DNA of 64,000 bases from JBBPYC01 sp038200275 (GTDB lineage Bacteria; Pseudomonadota; Gammaproteobacteria; Burkholderiales; Burkholderiaceae_C): the NCBI GenBank assembly GCA_038200275.1, contig JBBPYC010000081.1:62001-126000 (forward strand), read 5' to 3'. Below are positions 29,121 through 37,195 of this stretch, piece by piece (position 1 is the first letter of the stretch; the number at the start of each line of letters is the position of its first letter). The notes below the pieces were generated by a model, which was given only the letters and a program-made list of their open reading frames with translations, was not told the DNA's origin and searched no databases. The position numbers and the translations under genes were made by a program.

Positions 29121-29534
29121 CTAGCGCAGGCCGGTGCCCGCATCGACCGCCTTGCGCTCGATCAACTCGATCTTGTAGCCGTCCGGATCGGTCACGAACG
29201 CAATCACCGTGGTGCCGCCTTTGACCGGGCCAGCCTCGCGCGTGACGTTGCCGCCAGACGCTTTGATTTTGTCGCAGGCGGCCTTTGCATCTGGCACGGC
29301 CAGCGCGATGTGTCCGTAGGCGCTGCCCATGTCGTAGGACTCGGTGCCCCAGTTGTAGGTCAACTCGATCTCGGCCTGATCGGGATTGCCTTCGCCGAAC
29401 GCGACGAACGCGAGCGAATATTTGTATTCGGGGTTCTCGCTGCGGCGCAATAATTTCATGCCGAGGATGCGCGTGTAGAAGTCGATGGCCCGGTCGAGAT
29501 CGCCGACGCGCAGCATGGTGTGGAGAAGTCGCAA
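29121..29534 (-). CDS. gloA: GloA, lactoylglutathione lyase (glyoxalase I)
   Basis: The 137-residue enzyme converts the methylglyoxal-glutathione hemithioacetal to S-lactoylglutathione. The metal ligands are visible: His in [10 protein letters not shown], Glu in [11 protein letters not shown], His in GHIALAV and Glu in GYKIELIER. There is no ATG; a TTG at 29534 gives the family-typical MRLLHTML start and has GGGAG eight bases upstream, better than the TTG at 29549. It is convergent with the nitroreductase gene (7 nt apart) and divergent from a lipoprotein gene. Confidence 0.95.
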   Translation of the reverse strand: MRLLHTMLRVGDLDRAIDFYTRILGMKLLRRSENPEYKYSLAFVAFGEGNPDQAEIELTYNWGTESYDMGSAYGHIALAVPDAKAACDKIKASGGNVTREAGPVKGGTTVIAFVTDPDGYKIELIERKAVDAGTGLR

Positions 29535-29613
29535 AATCGGGGCTCCCAATGGATTTTTGTTGCTGTTGAACGCGAGGCGACTGCGCCTCGAATCTGCTTT
29601 TTACTCGACGCCC

Positions 29614-30111
29614 ATGTTTTTCACCGCACCTTACCGCTCCCTCATCACCGTTTTCGGCGCCTGCGTGCTCGGGCTGACATTCGCTGGCTGCGCTGCGCGC
29701 CCGGACGGAAAGCTGCCGGTTTCGGTCTGGCAATGCCCGGATGGCCAAGTCAATTCGGAGATGCGCACCCCGCCGGTGGATGACGCACGGCGCGTGTCGG
29801 CAACCAATGCGCTGCCGGTGCGCGGGTTGAACGGCTGGGAAGGCGAGATCAGCGGTCGGCCGCTGCCCGGCAGCAAATTCGACGGGTTGCTCATCGGCAT
29901 GCGGCCGAGCGAGGTGGCGGCCCGTATCGGGGCGCCAAGCGATTACGGCAGCTATATGACTCAGCGCGAATCGGGCCAGTTGCGTTACTTCGGCGGCGAT
30001 TTGTCCCGCTATGAAATGGTCTATGCGGGCAGCGGCCGGCTGATCTTCAGCACGCGAAGCAGTTTCGGGCCGGGCCGTTACCTCACCTGGATCGTGCACA
30101 GTCTGCAGTGA
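29614..30111 (+). CDS. Putative lipoprotein of unknown function
   Basis: The 165-residue protein has a basic N-terminus, a hydrophobic stretch and the sequence TFAGCAA, where Cys (about residue 25) may be lipidated; the -3 Phe makes the lipobox imperfect. The mature part includes WQCPDGQVNSEMRTPP and a C-terminal LLIGMRPSEVAARIGAPSDYG segment resembling the SmpA/BamE-like helix-turn of outer-membrane lipoproteins, but the resemblance is local. It is divergent from gloA with 79 nt between starts. Function unknown. Confidence 0.6.
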   Translation: MFFTAPYRSLITVFGACVLGLTFAGCAARPDGKLPVSVWQCPDGQVNSEMRTPPVDDARRVSATNALPVRGLNGWEGEISGRPLPGSKFDGLLIGMRPSEVAARIGAPSDYGSYMTQRESGQLRYFGGDLSRYEMVYAGSGRLIFSTRSSFGPGRYLTWIVHSLQ

Positions 30112-30156
30112 CGCTTGCGACCGATGCCTGCCCGGTTGCCGGTCGTCATCTGATCG

Positions 30157-30885
30157 TCAATGGGACGTGGCGGGGTCCAGCAGCGGCAAGGTCTGCGCAG
30201 CCAGTGCATGCACCGGCTGCCAGCGCGTGAGCTTGCCGTCGTGCATCACGCCGATGCGGTCGGCCATCGCATGGGCTTCCGCCTCGTTGTGCGTAACCAG
30301 GATCGCGGTCTGGCCCGCCAGCTTGCAGATCGCGCGCACTTCGCGCCCGAGCCGTTCACGCGTGCCGGTGTCGAGATTGGAAAACGGCTCGTCGAGCAGC
30401 AGCAACGCGGGCGCCGGTGCCAGCGCACGGGCCAGCGCGATGCGTTGCTGCTGGCCGCCGGACAGCTGGTGCGGCAGCCGGCTGCCCGCATCCGCCAAGC
30501 CGACCAGTGCCAGCATCTCCACGGTGCGGCGCACGCGCGCATCCCGGGCCAGACGGCGCAGGCCGAACGCGACGTTTTGCGCGGCGGTCAAATGCGGAAA
30601 CAACGCATATTCCTGAAACATCATGCCGACCCGGCGCTGCTCAGGCGGCAACTGCACGCCGGGCGCCGACAGCAGCACGCCGCCCAGCCGAATGGTGCCG
30701 CTGACCACGGGCTCGAAGCCGGCGATCGCGCGCAAAACGGTGGTCTTGCCACAGCCGGACGGGCCCAGCAGGCAGCCGATGGCGCTGGCCTCGATCTGCA
30801 GCGAGAAGTCATGCAACACGCGGCTGCGTTGACGCGCCGACGCATAGCCGACTTCAATGCGGTCGATGTCGAGTGCGGCGCTCAT
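30157..30885 (-). CDS. fbpC: FbpC, Fe(3+) ABC transporter ATPase
   Basis: The 242-residue ATPase has Walker A GPSGCGKTT, Q-loop FQEYALFPHL, signature LSGGQQQRIALARA, Walker B LLLLDEPFSNLD and the switch His in VTHNEAEA. It lacks the long regulatory C-terminal domain seen in larger FbpC/PotA proteins. It energises import through the adjacent fused permease. The ATG overlaps the permease stop as TGATG. Together with the permease and binding protein it makes a complete ferric-iron importer unit. Confidence 0.92.
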   Translation of the reverse strand: MSAALDIDRIEVGYASARQRSRVLHDFSLQIEASAIGCLLGPSGCGKTTVLRAIAGFEPVVSGTIRLGGVLLSAPGVQLPPEQRRVGMMFQEYALFPHLTAAQNVAFGLRRLARDARVRRTVEMLALVGLADAGSRLPHQLSGGQQQRIALARALAPAPALLLLDEPFSNLDTGTRERLGREVRAICKLAGQTAILVTHNEAEAHAMADRIGVMHDGKLTRWQPVHALAAQTLPLLDPATSH

Positions 30886-32648
30886 CAAACCTTCAACTCC
30901 TCGGCCAGGTCAGCGCCTGGCTGCTGGCGCGCCAGCAGCAGCACCGGCAGCAGCCCCGCCAGCACGATCGCCAGCGCGGCGATGGCGCCCTCTTCATACG
31001 TGCCCCGCACCGCTTCGGCATAAAGCCAGGTCGCCAGCGTGTCGAAGTTGGCCGGCCGCAGCAGCAGCGTCGCCGGCAGCTCCTTCATCGCATCGACGAA
31101 CACCAGCAGAGCGCCGGCGGCAATTGCGGGCCGCAGCAGCGGTAGGTGCACACGCGCCAAGGTGCCGTTGCTGGTCTCGCCGAGCAGCCGAGACGATTGT
31201 TCGAGCGCGGGCGGGATGCGCGCCAGACCGGATTCGATGCTGCCGATCGGCATGGCCAGAAAACGGATCGCACAGGCACCCACCAGCACCACGCCGGCGC
31301 CGAGCAGCGGCAGGCCCGGCAATCCGAGCACCGTGGCCAGTGCGCGATCAAGCTGCAGGGCAGGGGTCAGCAGCCCGATCGCGAGCACCGTACCTGGCAG
31401 TGCATAGCCGAGCGTGGCCGAGCGTGCCTGCCAGCGCGCGGTGCCTGGGTTCGACCCCGTGTTGCGCGTGGCCCACGCCACGATCAGCCCGGCGGCCACC
31501 GCCAGCACGGTGACGCCAAGCGCCAGTGTCAATGTATTGAGCAGGCTGGAAATCAGCTGCGGTGACACCCCCTGAGCCTGCCCGAGCCGCCGTGCGTTCA
31601 GCCAGACCAGATACGCGGCGGGCGCGACAAAACCGATCAGCACTGGCAGCCAGCCGACCACGCCGGCCAGCGCTGCCGCGCCACTGTGCAGCGTGCGCGG
31701 CTGCATCGCTCGCATCCGCTCGGTCGAGCCGTAGCGCTGATGGTGCCGGCCGCGCCGCTCAAGCCAGACCAGCGCGACCACGGCCAGCAGCATCACGCAG
31801 GCCAGCTGCGCCGCGCCGGCCAGATCAGACCGCGTGATCCAGGTGGTGTAGACCGCAACCGTCAATGTGTTCACGCCGAGAAATTCGGACGCGCCGATGT
31901 CGTTCAACGTCTCCAGCAGCGCCAGGCTCAAACCCACTGCAAGCGCCGGTCGCGCCAACGGCAACGCCACGCGGAAAAAAGCCCCGGTGCGCGTCGCGCC
32001 CAGGGTGCGAGCGGCCTCCAGCAGATGTCCGGGCTGCGTCATGAACATCGCGCGCGCGGTCAGATAGACATATGGGTAGAGCACGAAGCCAAGCAGAAAG
32101 ATAGCGCCTGACATCGATCGCAGGTCCGGCAGCCGCCATTGCCGCGGGCTGTCGAAGCCGAGCAGCCAGCGCAAGGCGCTTTGCACAGGCCCGATCGGAT
32201 GCAGCAGATCGAGATAGGCGAACGCGACGATGTAGGTCGGCATGGCCAGCGGCAGCAGCAGCGCCCATTGCAACAGCCGGCTGCTTGGAAACCGATAAGC
32301 GGTGACAAGCCACGCGCAGCCCGTACCCAGCACCAGCACCAGCGTGCCGACGCCGGTCAGCAGCACGGCGGTGTTCCAGGCCGCCTGCGGCAGCACGTGC
32401 TCGGCAAGATGCGACCAATGTGCGAACCCGGAACCGAGCGCAAGCCACACTAGCGACGCGATCGGCACCAACACGCCCAGCGCGATCAACAGGCAGGCTG
32501 CGCGCCACCACGGCCCAGCCGCGCGGTAGCCCAGGCTGACGCTGCCCCGCCGAGTCCACCGCGGCCCCAGCGCAGCGGCGGCCGGACGCGGCTCGGGTCC
32601 GTGCCATGGCGTTGCGGCCGCGGTGGGGCTAGCCGGGCCGACACTCAT
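30885..32648 (-). CDS. fbpB: FbpB, Fe(3+) ABC transporter permease (fused two-domain)
   Basis: The 587-residue membrane protein has about a dozen helices arranged as two homologous permease halves. Each half carries an EAA-type loop: ARTLGATRTGAFFRVALPLARPA in the first and SRLLGETSNGTLARVHLPLLRPA in the second, which contact the ATPase. The N-terminal ~35 residues are cytosolic and Pro/Ala-rich. It follows the binding-protein gene by 21 nt. The fused permease matches FbpB/SfuB/HitB systems for periplasmic ferric iron. Confidence 0.92.
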   Translation of the reverse strand: MSVGPASPTAAATPWHGPEPRPAAAALGPRWTRRGSVSLGYRAAGPWWRAACLLIALGVLVPIASLVWLALGSGFAHWSHLAEHVLPQAAWNTAVLLTGVGTLVLVLGTGCAWLVTAYRFPSSRLLQWALLLPLAMPTYIVAFAYLDLLHPIGPVQSALRWLLGFDSPRQWRLPDLRSMSGAIFLLGFVLYPYVYLTARAMFMTQPGHLLEAARTLGATRTGAFFRVALPLARPALAVGLSLALLETLNDIGASEFLGVNTLTVAVYTTWITRSDLAGAAQLACVMLLAVVALVWLERRGRHHQRYGSTERMRAMQPRTLHSGAAALAGVVGWLPVLIGFVAPAAYLVWLNARRLGQAQGVSPQLISSLLNTLTLALGVTVLAVAAGLIVAWATRNTGSNPGTARWQARSATLGYALPGTVLAIGLLTPALQLDRALATVLGLPGLPLLGAGVVLVGACAIRFLAMPIGSIESGLARIPPALEQSSRLLGETSNGTLARVHLPLLRPAIAAGALLVFVDAMKELPATLLLRPANFDTLATWLYAEAVRGTYEEGAIAALAIVLAGLLPVLLLARQQPGADLAEELKV

Positions 32649-32669
32649 AAGTACAGCCGGTGCGCGTGC

Positions 32670-33728
32670 TTATTGGTCGAAGCCGACCTTGTCCACCAGC
32701 ACACTGGCCTGCTTGCGATGCTTCGCAATTTCGGCCAGTGGCAGCGAATCGATCTTCAGCAACCCGATCGACTGGCCGATGATCGGATCAAGGGCCACCC
32801 CTTCGCGCACCGGGTACTCGTAGTTGGCCTTCGCATAAATCGCTTGCGCGGTCGGCGACACCAAGTACTCGAGCAGCTTGACCGCGTTCTCACGGTGCGG
32901 TGCGTGCTTGGCGACGGCTGCGCCGCTGATGTTCACATGCGTGCCGCCGTCTGGGCCGAAGGTGGGTTTCAGCACCTGGATCGCATCGCCCCATTTGCGC
33001 GCGTCGGTGCCGGGGGGGGATGCTTTCATATGGCCGACGTAATAGGAATTCGCCAAGCCGACATCGCAGATGCCGCCCAGGATGTCGCGCGCGACGTCGC
33101 GGTCTCCACCGGTTGCCTTGCGTGCCAGATTCGCCTTCACGCCGCGCAGCCAACTTTCTGTTTTGGCTTCGCCGTCGTGCGCGATCATCGCGGCCACCAG
33201 TGCGGTGTTGTAGGGATGCTGGCCGGCGCGAATGCAAACCTTGTTCTTCCACTTCGGATCGGCCAGTTGTTCATAGGTGAAGTGAGGCCCGAGCGACTGC
33301 GCCTGGTCCGCATACAGCACCCGAGCGCGGGTCGACAGCGCAAACCACTGGTTGCCGGGGTCGCGCAGGCCCGCCGGAATGCCGGCTTCAAGCGCGGCCG
33401 ACTGCACCGGCTGCGTGACGCCGCCTTCGACCAGATCGATCAGGTTGCCGATATCCACCGTCATGAGCAGATCGGCAGCGGATCGGTCGCCCTCGGCCTT
33501 CACCCGCTCGAGCAGACCGTCCTTCATGAACACGGTGTTCACCTTCAACTTGCTCTGCATCGTGAACGCATCCAGCAACGGCTGAATCAGGCCGGGCTCA
33601 CGCGTGGTGTAGAGAGTGACGTCGTCGTTGTTTGCCGCGCGCGCAGTCGGTGCAACGGCGAGCGTGGCGGCGGCCAAAGCGACGGCTGCAATTCGGTGCA
33701 ACAGGGGGAAGGGGTTGGTCTGGTTCAT
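32670..33728 (-). CDS. fbpA: FbpA, periplasmic ferric-iron-binding protein
   Basis: The 352-residue protein has a signal peptide (about residues 1-31, cleavage near TARA-ANNDD) and a type II periplasmic-binding fold: VTLYTTREPGLIQPLLDAF at the mature start and the iron-ligand pair in ANSYYVGHMK. It delivers Fe3+ to FbpBC. The ATG at 33728 was chosen for the signal peptide; the frame continues upstream without coding character. A Fur-like site lies 72 nt upstream, so iron repression is likely. Confidence 0.93.
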   Translation of the reverse strand: MNQTNPFPLLHRIAAVALAAATLAVAPTARAANNDDVTLYTTREPGLIQPLLDAFTMQSKLKVNTVFMKDGLLERVKAEGDRSAADLLMTVDIGNLIDLVEGGVTQPVQSAALEAGIPAGLRDPGNQWFALSTRARVLYADQAQSLGPHFTYEQLADPKWKNKVCIRAGQHPYNTALVAAMIAHDGEAKTESWLRGVKANLARKATGGDRDVARDILGGICDVGLANSYYVGHMKASPPGTDARKWGDAIQVLKPTFGPDGGTHVNISGAAVAKHAPHRENAVKLLEYLVSPTAQAIYAKANYEYPVREGVALDPIIGQSIGLLKIDSLPLAEIAKHRKQASVLVDKVGFDQ

Positions 33729-33799
33729 TCGGTGAGTTCGGCTTCGAAAGGCAAAGACAGCGGCAGTACTACAGCTGCCACCGCGGTACTCAATGTTAG

Positions 33800-33814
33800 T
33801 ACGAATGATTCTCA
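33800..33814 (-). promoter_or_regulatory. Candidate Fur box upstream of fbpA
   Basis: Read on the minus strand the site is TGAGAATCATTCGTA. Against the Fur 7-1-7 consensus the left half matches 6 of 7 positions and the right half 4 of 7. It is 72 nt upstream of the fbpA start and is one of the few AT-rich spots in the gap. Position and context fit Fur control of an iron importer, but one weak half-site keeps this tentative. Confidence 0.5.
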
Positions 33815-33864
33815 ACACGCGAACCGGGGTTGAGATCCAATTGAAGTTCAGAAGCAGCGTGCGC

Positions 33865-34245
33865 TCAAGCCCCGCGCAATTCGTACACCAGACAGGTAGC
33901 GGTGGCGTGCGCGTGCGGCGCGCCGTCTGGTCCGACCAAGCGCGCTCCGGCCATTGCCAATTACCGCCCGCAGGGCAGCACCCTGCCTTCAGCACGCACC
34001 CGCTGCACCTTCGGGTTGATCGCCTTCACGAAGTCCCCCCCCCCCCCCAGCTCGGCGGTGGTGTAGCTGTGACCGGGCGGCATCATCGTGTGCACCGAGC
34101 AGCCGAGCGCAGAGTCGGGCAAGGTCGCGACCCAGACGCCGTGCACGGTGCCCAGCGGATTCAGACGGCGCGCGAGCGGTGTGACTTGGAACACCGCGTG
34201 GCCCTTGCTGTCAGAAATGATCGTGAAGTCGAGCGTCTCAGCCAT
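33865..34245 (-). pseudogene. PaaI-type thioesterase pseudogene with poly-G tract and in-frame stop
   Basis: The frame encodes a hotdog thioesterase core: NPLGTVHGVWVATLPDSALGC, SYTTAEL, then DFVKAINPKVQRVRAEGRV. It then meets TAA (33961-33963) where homologues carry Gln (CAA), and continues in the same frame as RLVGPDGAPHAHATATCL to TGA at 33865. Other lesions: a 14-base C tract on the plus strand (34035-34048) codes four glycines where homologues have two residues such as Lys-Val; the family HGGW is HGVW; and the 5' end is cut 10 nt from an IS terminal repeat. It is most likely dead. A base-call problem at the homopolymer cannot be excluded. Confidence 0.75.
34035..34048. repeat. 14-base homopolymeric C tract
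   Basis: Fourteen consecutive C bases lie inside the thioesterase pseudogene. It is the longest homopolymer noticed in the window. At this length the reading frame is preserved through it. Such tracts are slippage-prone and also prone to sequencing error. Confidence 0.9.
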
Positions 34246-34255
34246 CGCCCCCTAT

Positions 34256-34267
34256 CGGTAGTTTGTT
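34256..34267 (+). repeat. Left terminal inverted repeat of the IS701-like element
   Basis: CGGTAGTTTGTT, exactly complementary to the sequence at 35612-35623. It begins 10 nt from the ATG-like codon of the truncated thioesterase. Confidence 0.8.
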
Positions 34268-34314
34268 GAACCGTTTTCTGATCGGTGGGAAGATGGTGCA
34301 GGAGGTGATCAAGG

Positions 34315-35630
34315 ATGACTACTTCTTGCGCTTTCCCCTTGGTGCCCGCACCCCTGGAAGACTATGCAGTGCAGTTCAATCCGGCGCTGCACTCGCCGGC
34401 ACAGCGGCTGCAGTTCTTTCTGTCTGAAGCGAATTGGGATGCCGAGGCCGTCAACGCGCAGCGCCTGGCGCTGCTGGCCGAGCAGCCGGCGCTGGCGGCG
34501 CGCTCAGGCGGGGTGCTGGTGCTCGGATGACACCGGCAACCGCAAGGACGGTCACGCCACGGCACACGTGGCACGCCAGCACCTCGGCTCGGTGGGCAAG
34601 ATAGACAACGCCATCGTGGCCGTCACGAGCCTCTGGGCCGATGGCCAGTGCTACTGGCCGGTGCATGTGCAGCCCTACACACCCGCGGGCCGACTGCCTG
34701 ACGGCAAGAGCGACAAACGCTTTCGCACCAAGCCCGCCATCGCACTGGATCTCGTCGAGCGGGCGCAGGCTGCCGGCATCGCCTTTCGTGCGGTGGTCGC
34801 CGATTCGGCTTACGGTGAGAACGACTCGCTCGAGGCAGCGCTGCTGGAGCACGGCATCCCCTATGTGATGGCTCGCCGGGGTCGTGCCAGCCAGGGCTGG
34901 GCACTTGTTGAGGATGCGCACTCGTTCGAGGAGGCCGCGCAGAACCTGCCCAGACGAGCTTGGAAGAAGCTCACCCGACGCTTTCGAGACGGCCACACCG
35001 AACTCTGGTGGGCCGCCGAGTTGAAGTTCCTTGACTACGGGGCAGATCGCGCGCGCCGCGCGATCGTAGCCACCACCGACCCGGGGACGCGCCCGCCGGT
35101 GTCGACGTGGTACCTCGCGACGAACCTGAAGGCTGCTGACGCGCCGCTGGCTGAGGTGGTGCGCCTCCACAGACTGCGCAACTGGATCGAAGACCACTAC
35201 AAGCGCGTCAAGGACGAACTCGGCTGGGCGGACTTCATGGTGCGCTCGGACCACGCGATCCGCCGGCACTGGGCGCTGGCGAACTGTGCGTTCTCGTTTT
35301 GCTGGTGGCATGAGGCGCAGCAGTCGGCGCCGCCGCAGGAGACGGCGACACCGGTAGCTGCGAAGGCCACACAAACATCTCCCACCGCCAATAACGCGCG
35401 CCCCAAGGCGCGGAAAAAAAACCAGCCCTCCCCAGCAGCCACAAACCTGCTGGCCGCGGGCACTGCGGCGCGTGCGCGCCTGGCTGGCGCCGTGGAAGTG
35501 GCTCGACACCTGCTGGCAGGCCTGGAGCAGCAAGCCCCTGCCCGCCGGACTCGTGGCACTGCTCAACGCCGTCACCATTGGGCAATGGACTCCAGCTGTA
35601 TCTGCGGGAATAACAAACTACCGTTATTGA
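34315..35630 (+). pseudogene. IS701-type DDE transposase, broken in three places
   Basis: Frame 1 (34315-34530) gives TTSCAFPLVPAPLEDY and later AQRLQFFLSEANWD. From memory, related transposases have roughly 60-80 residues between these, so an in-frame deletion is likely. A single extra G near 34527 (CTCGGATGAC instead of CTCGATGAC) shifts VLDDTGNRK into frame 2, which runs through VVADSAYGEN (second Asp) and RNWIEDHYKRVKDELGW (catalytic Glu region). At an A8 run (35414-35421) another single-base insertion moves the true C-terminus (CWPRALRRVRAWLAPW) into frame 3, ending at 35630. All three acidic residues remain recognisable but no intact protein can be made. Confidence 0.8.
35612..35623 (-). 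repeat. Right terminal inverted repeat of the IS701-like element
   Basis: AACAAACTACCG, the exact reverse complement of the left end at 34256-34267. TTAT follows immediately. Confidence 0.8.
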
Positions 35631-35653
35631 TCTTTCCCTAATTCATGACATTC

Positions 35654-36202
35654 TTAAAGCCCCGCCTGCGCCCAGCACGCGTTGATGATCGAGGGGCGAT
35701 GCTGGGCGCTCTCGAGCTTGTTGGGGGCGGTGGTTTTCAATTCGGCCAGGCCGTTCGGGCAGTAGTTGGCCAGCGCGTGACGCTTGAGCCAGGCCCAGAG
35801 GTATTCGACCGGGTTCAAGTCGGGCGAATACGCGGGCAAGAAGGCCAGATAGATGTGCCCGTCCAGACTCTCGGCGTGGTCGCGCACCAAGTGGCTGCGG
35901 TGCGCCCTCAATCCGTCCCAGATCACCAGCAGCGGCTGCTTCAAGTGCGCCTTGAGCGCTCTGAGAAACTCGACGGCTTGCTCCTTTCTGATGCTGCCCT
36001 TGTGCAGCCGGAACAGGCAGTTGCTGGGGCTGAGCGCGGCGATCACCGACAGGTGCGTCCAGTTGAAGTGAAACTGGATGGCGGGCGTGCAGCCCTTGGG
36101 CGCCCAACTCCGCACCCGGGCGGGCCGCTCGCTCAGGCCCGACTCGTCGATGAAGACGATCAGGCGGCCTTCTCGGCAGGCTTTTTTTTGAGCGCTGTCC
36201 AC
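35654..36202 (-). CDS. IS630-type transposase, second frame (catalytic domain)
   Basis: This frame holds the DDE catalytic domain of an IS630/Tc1-mariner-type transposase: IVFIDESGLSERPARVRSWAPKG (first Asp), LLVIWDGLRAHRSH (second Asp) and YSPDLNPVEYLWAWLK (Glu). It has no good start of its own; it should be produced by -1 slippage from the upstream frame at A8 (36182-36189). The catalytic residues are all present, so the domain itself looks intact. Confidence 0.8.
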   Translation of the reverse strand: MDSAQKKACREGRLIVFIDESGLSERPARVRSWAPKGCTPAIQFHFNWTHLSVIAALSPSNCLFRLHKGSIRKEQAVEFLRALKAHLKQPLLVIWDGLRAHRSHLVRDHAESLDGHIYLAFLPAYSPDLNPVEYLWAWLKRHALANYCPNGLAELKTTAPNKLESAQHRPSIINACWAQAGL

Positions 36203-37143
36203 GTGTGGCGCTTCCAGTGCCGCACCGCGTCCTCATCGCGCTCGATGGCACGCTTGTCGGGCTTTTGCGGGCTGAAGCTCATACGGCCCAACAGCCGCCA
36301 GACCCGCGTCTGGCCAAAACGCACGCCGTGCAGGCGCTCAACGAGCGCGCCCACGCGCTTGAGCGTCCACAGTTCGGTCTCAAAGCCATGTTTGGTCGGG
36401 CCTTGCACGAGCGCAGCGCGCACCTGCGCCAACTGCGCTTCGTCCAGCCGCGGCGGCCGTCCCTGCTCGGGCACTGCTCGAAGGGCATCGATGCCGCCGT
36501 CGTCCAGCAGCCCCTTCCACGTGTACACGGTCTGGCGCGCCACCCCTACAGCCAACGCCACCTGCGCGCAGCCTTTGCCCGCCAGCAGCATGCGCCCCGC
36601 GCGTACGCGCCTCTTGGCCGCCTCGCTCACCAGGTTTTCCAGCACGCGCAGGCCGCGGCGTTGGATCACCTGATGGCTGTCGAGCGTCTTGCTGTTGGCC
36701 GGATCGATGCTCGCGGTGTCGATCCCCACGAGCTGCACGCCGCGGTCGGCGAGCCGCTCGATCGTGTCGGGTGCAAAAGCCGCCAGCGCCGCGCCCCAGC
36801 GGTCGATCAGCATGCGCTCGTAAGTGCGTACCAGCACGCGTGCAGGTATACCGACAAGCGCGTGCTGGATGTGTGCCCACTGCACCAGGGGCCCGCAACC
36901 GATGCAATAAACGACATGGCACGTCCCCAGGTAGGGCGTCAGGTCAAGGTGCCCAACCGATGTGCCTGCAGCTTCGTAATGCAGCGGTGCATCCGCATAC
37001 GCGCCCACATGCGGCGAAAGTGTGAGTTCGCTTACGTTGACCGGGCAATCGTTCGACAAGCTTGCCGCCCAGCGCTGCTGGTAGGGCGTGTCGCCAGGAA
37101 ACACCGGTGAGCCAGCTGCGACCGGTGGCGAGATGTCGCACAA
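36160..37143 (-). pseudogene. kynB: Chimeric frame: truncated KynB fused to IS630 transposase N-terminal domain
   Basis: Residues 1-172 are kynurenine formamidase (KynB, tryptophan degradation): DISPPVAAGSPVFPGDTPY, SPHVGAYADAPLHY, LVGIDTASIDPANSKTLDSH and RRGLRVLENLV. From residue 173 the same frame is the helix-turn-helix part of an IS630 transposase: AAKRRVRAGRMLLAGK, GVARQTVYTWKGLLDDGG, ELWTLKRV. The junction is near 36627. The last ~35 residues of KynB are missing, and a metal-binding His of HxGxHxD is Tyr (residue 49), so kynurenine formamidase activity should be lost. The start is TTG at 37143, 52 nt from argF. It may drive transposase expression from a host promoter. Confidence 0.85.
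36182..36189 (-). other. A8 slippery site for -1 frameshift in IS630 transposase
   Basis: Eight A bases on the minus strand (C-AAAAAAAA-G). The upstream frame reads CTC AAA AAA AAG and ends at 36160. The catalytic frame is reached by slipping back one base (CAA AAA AAA GCC). A run of this kind is a well-known programmed frameshift signal in IS elements; whether it is programmed here is inferred. Confidence 0.6.
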
Positions 37144-37195
37144 GCGGCGCGGTGTCTCATGAATCGCCGAATCCGCTGCGGACGTTGCAGCCGCC

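Larger units (their letters stand above)
34256..35623 (+). mobile_element. IS701-family-like insertion sequence, damaged
   Basis: The boundaries are set by a 12-bp inverted repeat, CGGTAGTTTGTT at 34256-34267 and its complement at 35612-35623. The flanks are CTAT (left) and TTAT (right), nearly but not exactly a 4-bp target duplication. The enclosed transposase resembles the IS701 group but has an apparent internal deletion and two frameshifts, so the element should not be autonomous. It sits between the thioesterase pseudogene, whose 5' end it abuts, and an IS630-type element. Confidence 0.8.
35640..36627 (-). mobile_element. IS630-family-like element lacking its left end
   Basis: The transposase reads on the minus strand from about 36627 to 35654 in two frames joined by a slippery A run. 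The 3' end lies near 35640, at a TA dinucleotide (TAATTCATG...), consistent with TA-targeting IS630 elements. No matching inverted end was found upstream of the transposase; instead kynB sequence runs directly into transposase codons. The left terminus was probably deleted together with the 3' end of kynB. Confidence 0.75.

Noticed and set aside
34256..36627. Composite transposon
   Set aside because: The two IS elements are of different families and adjacent, with no cargo between them.
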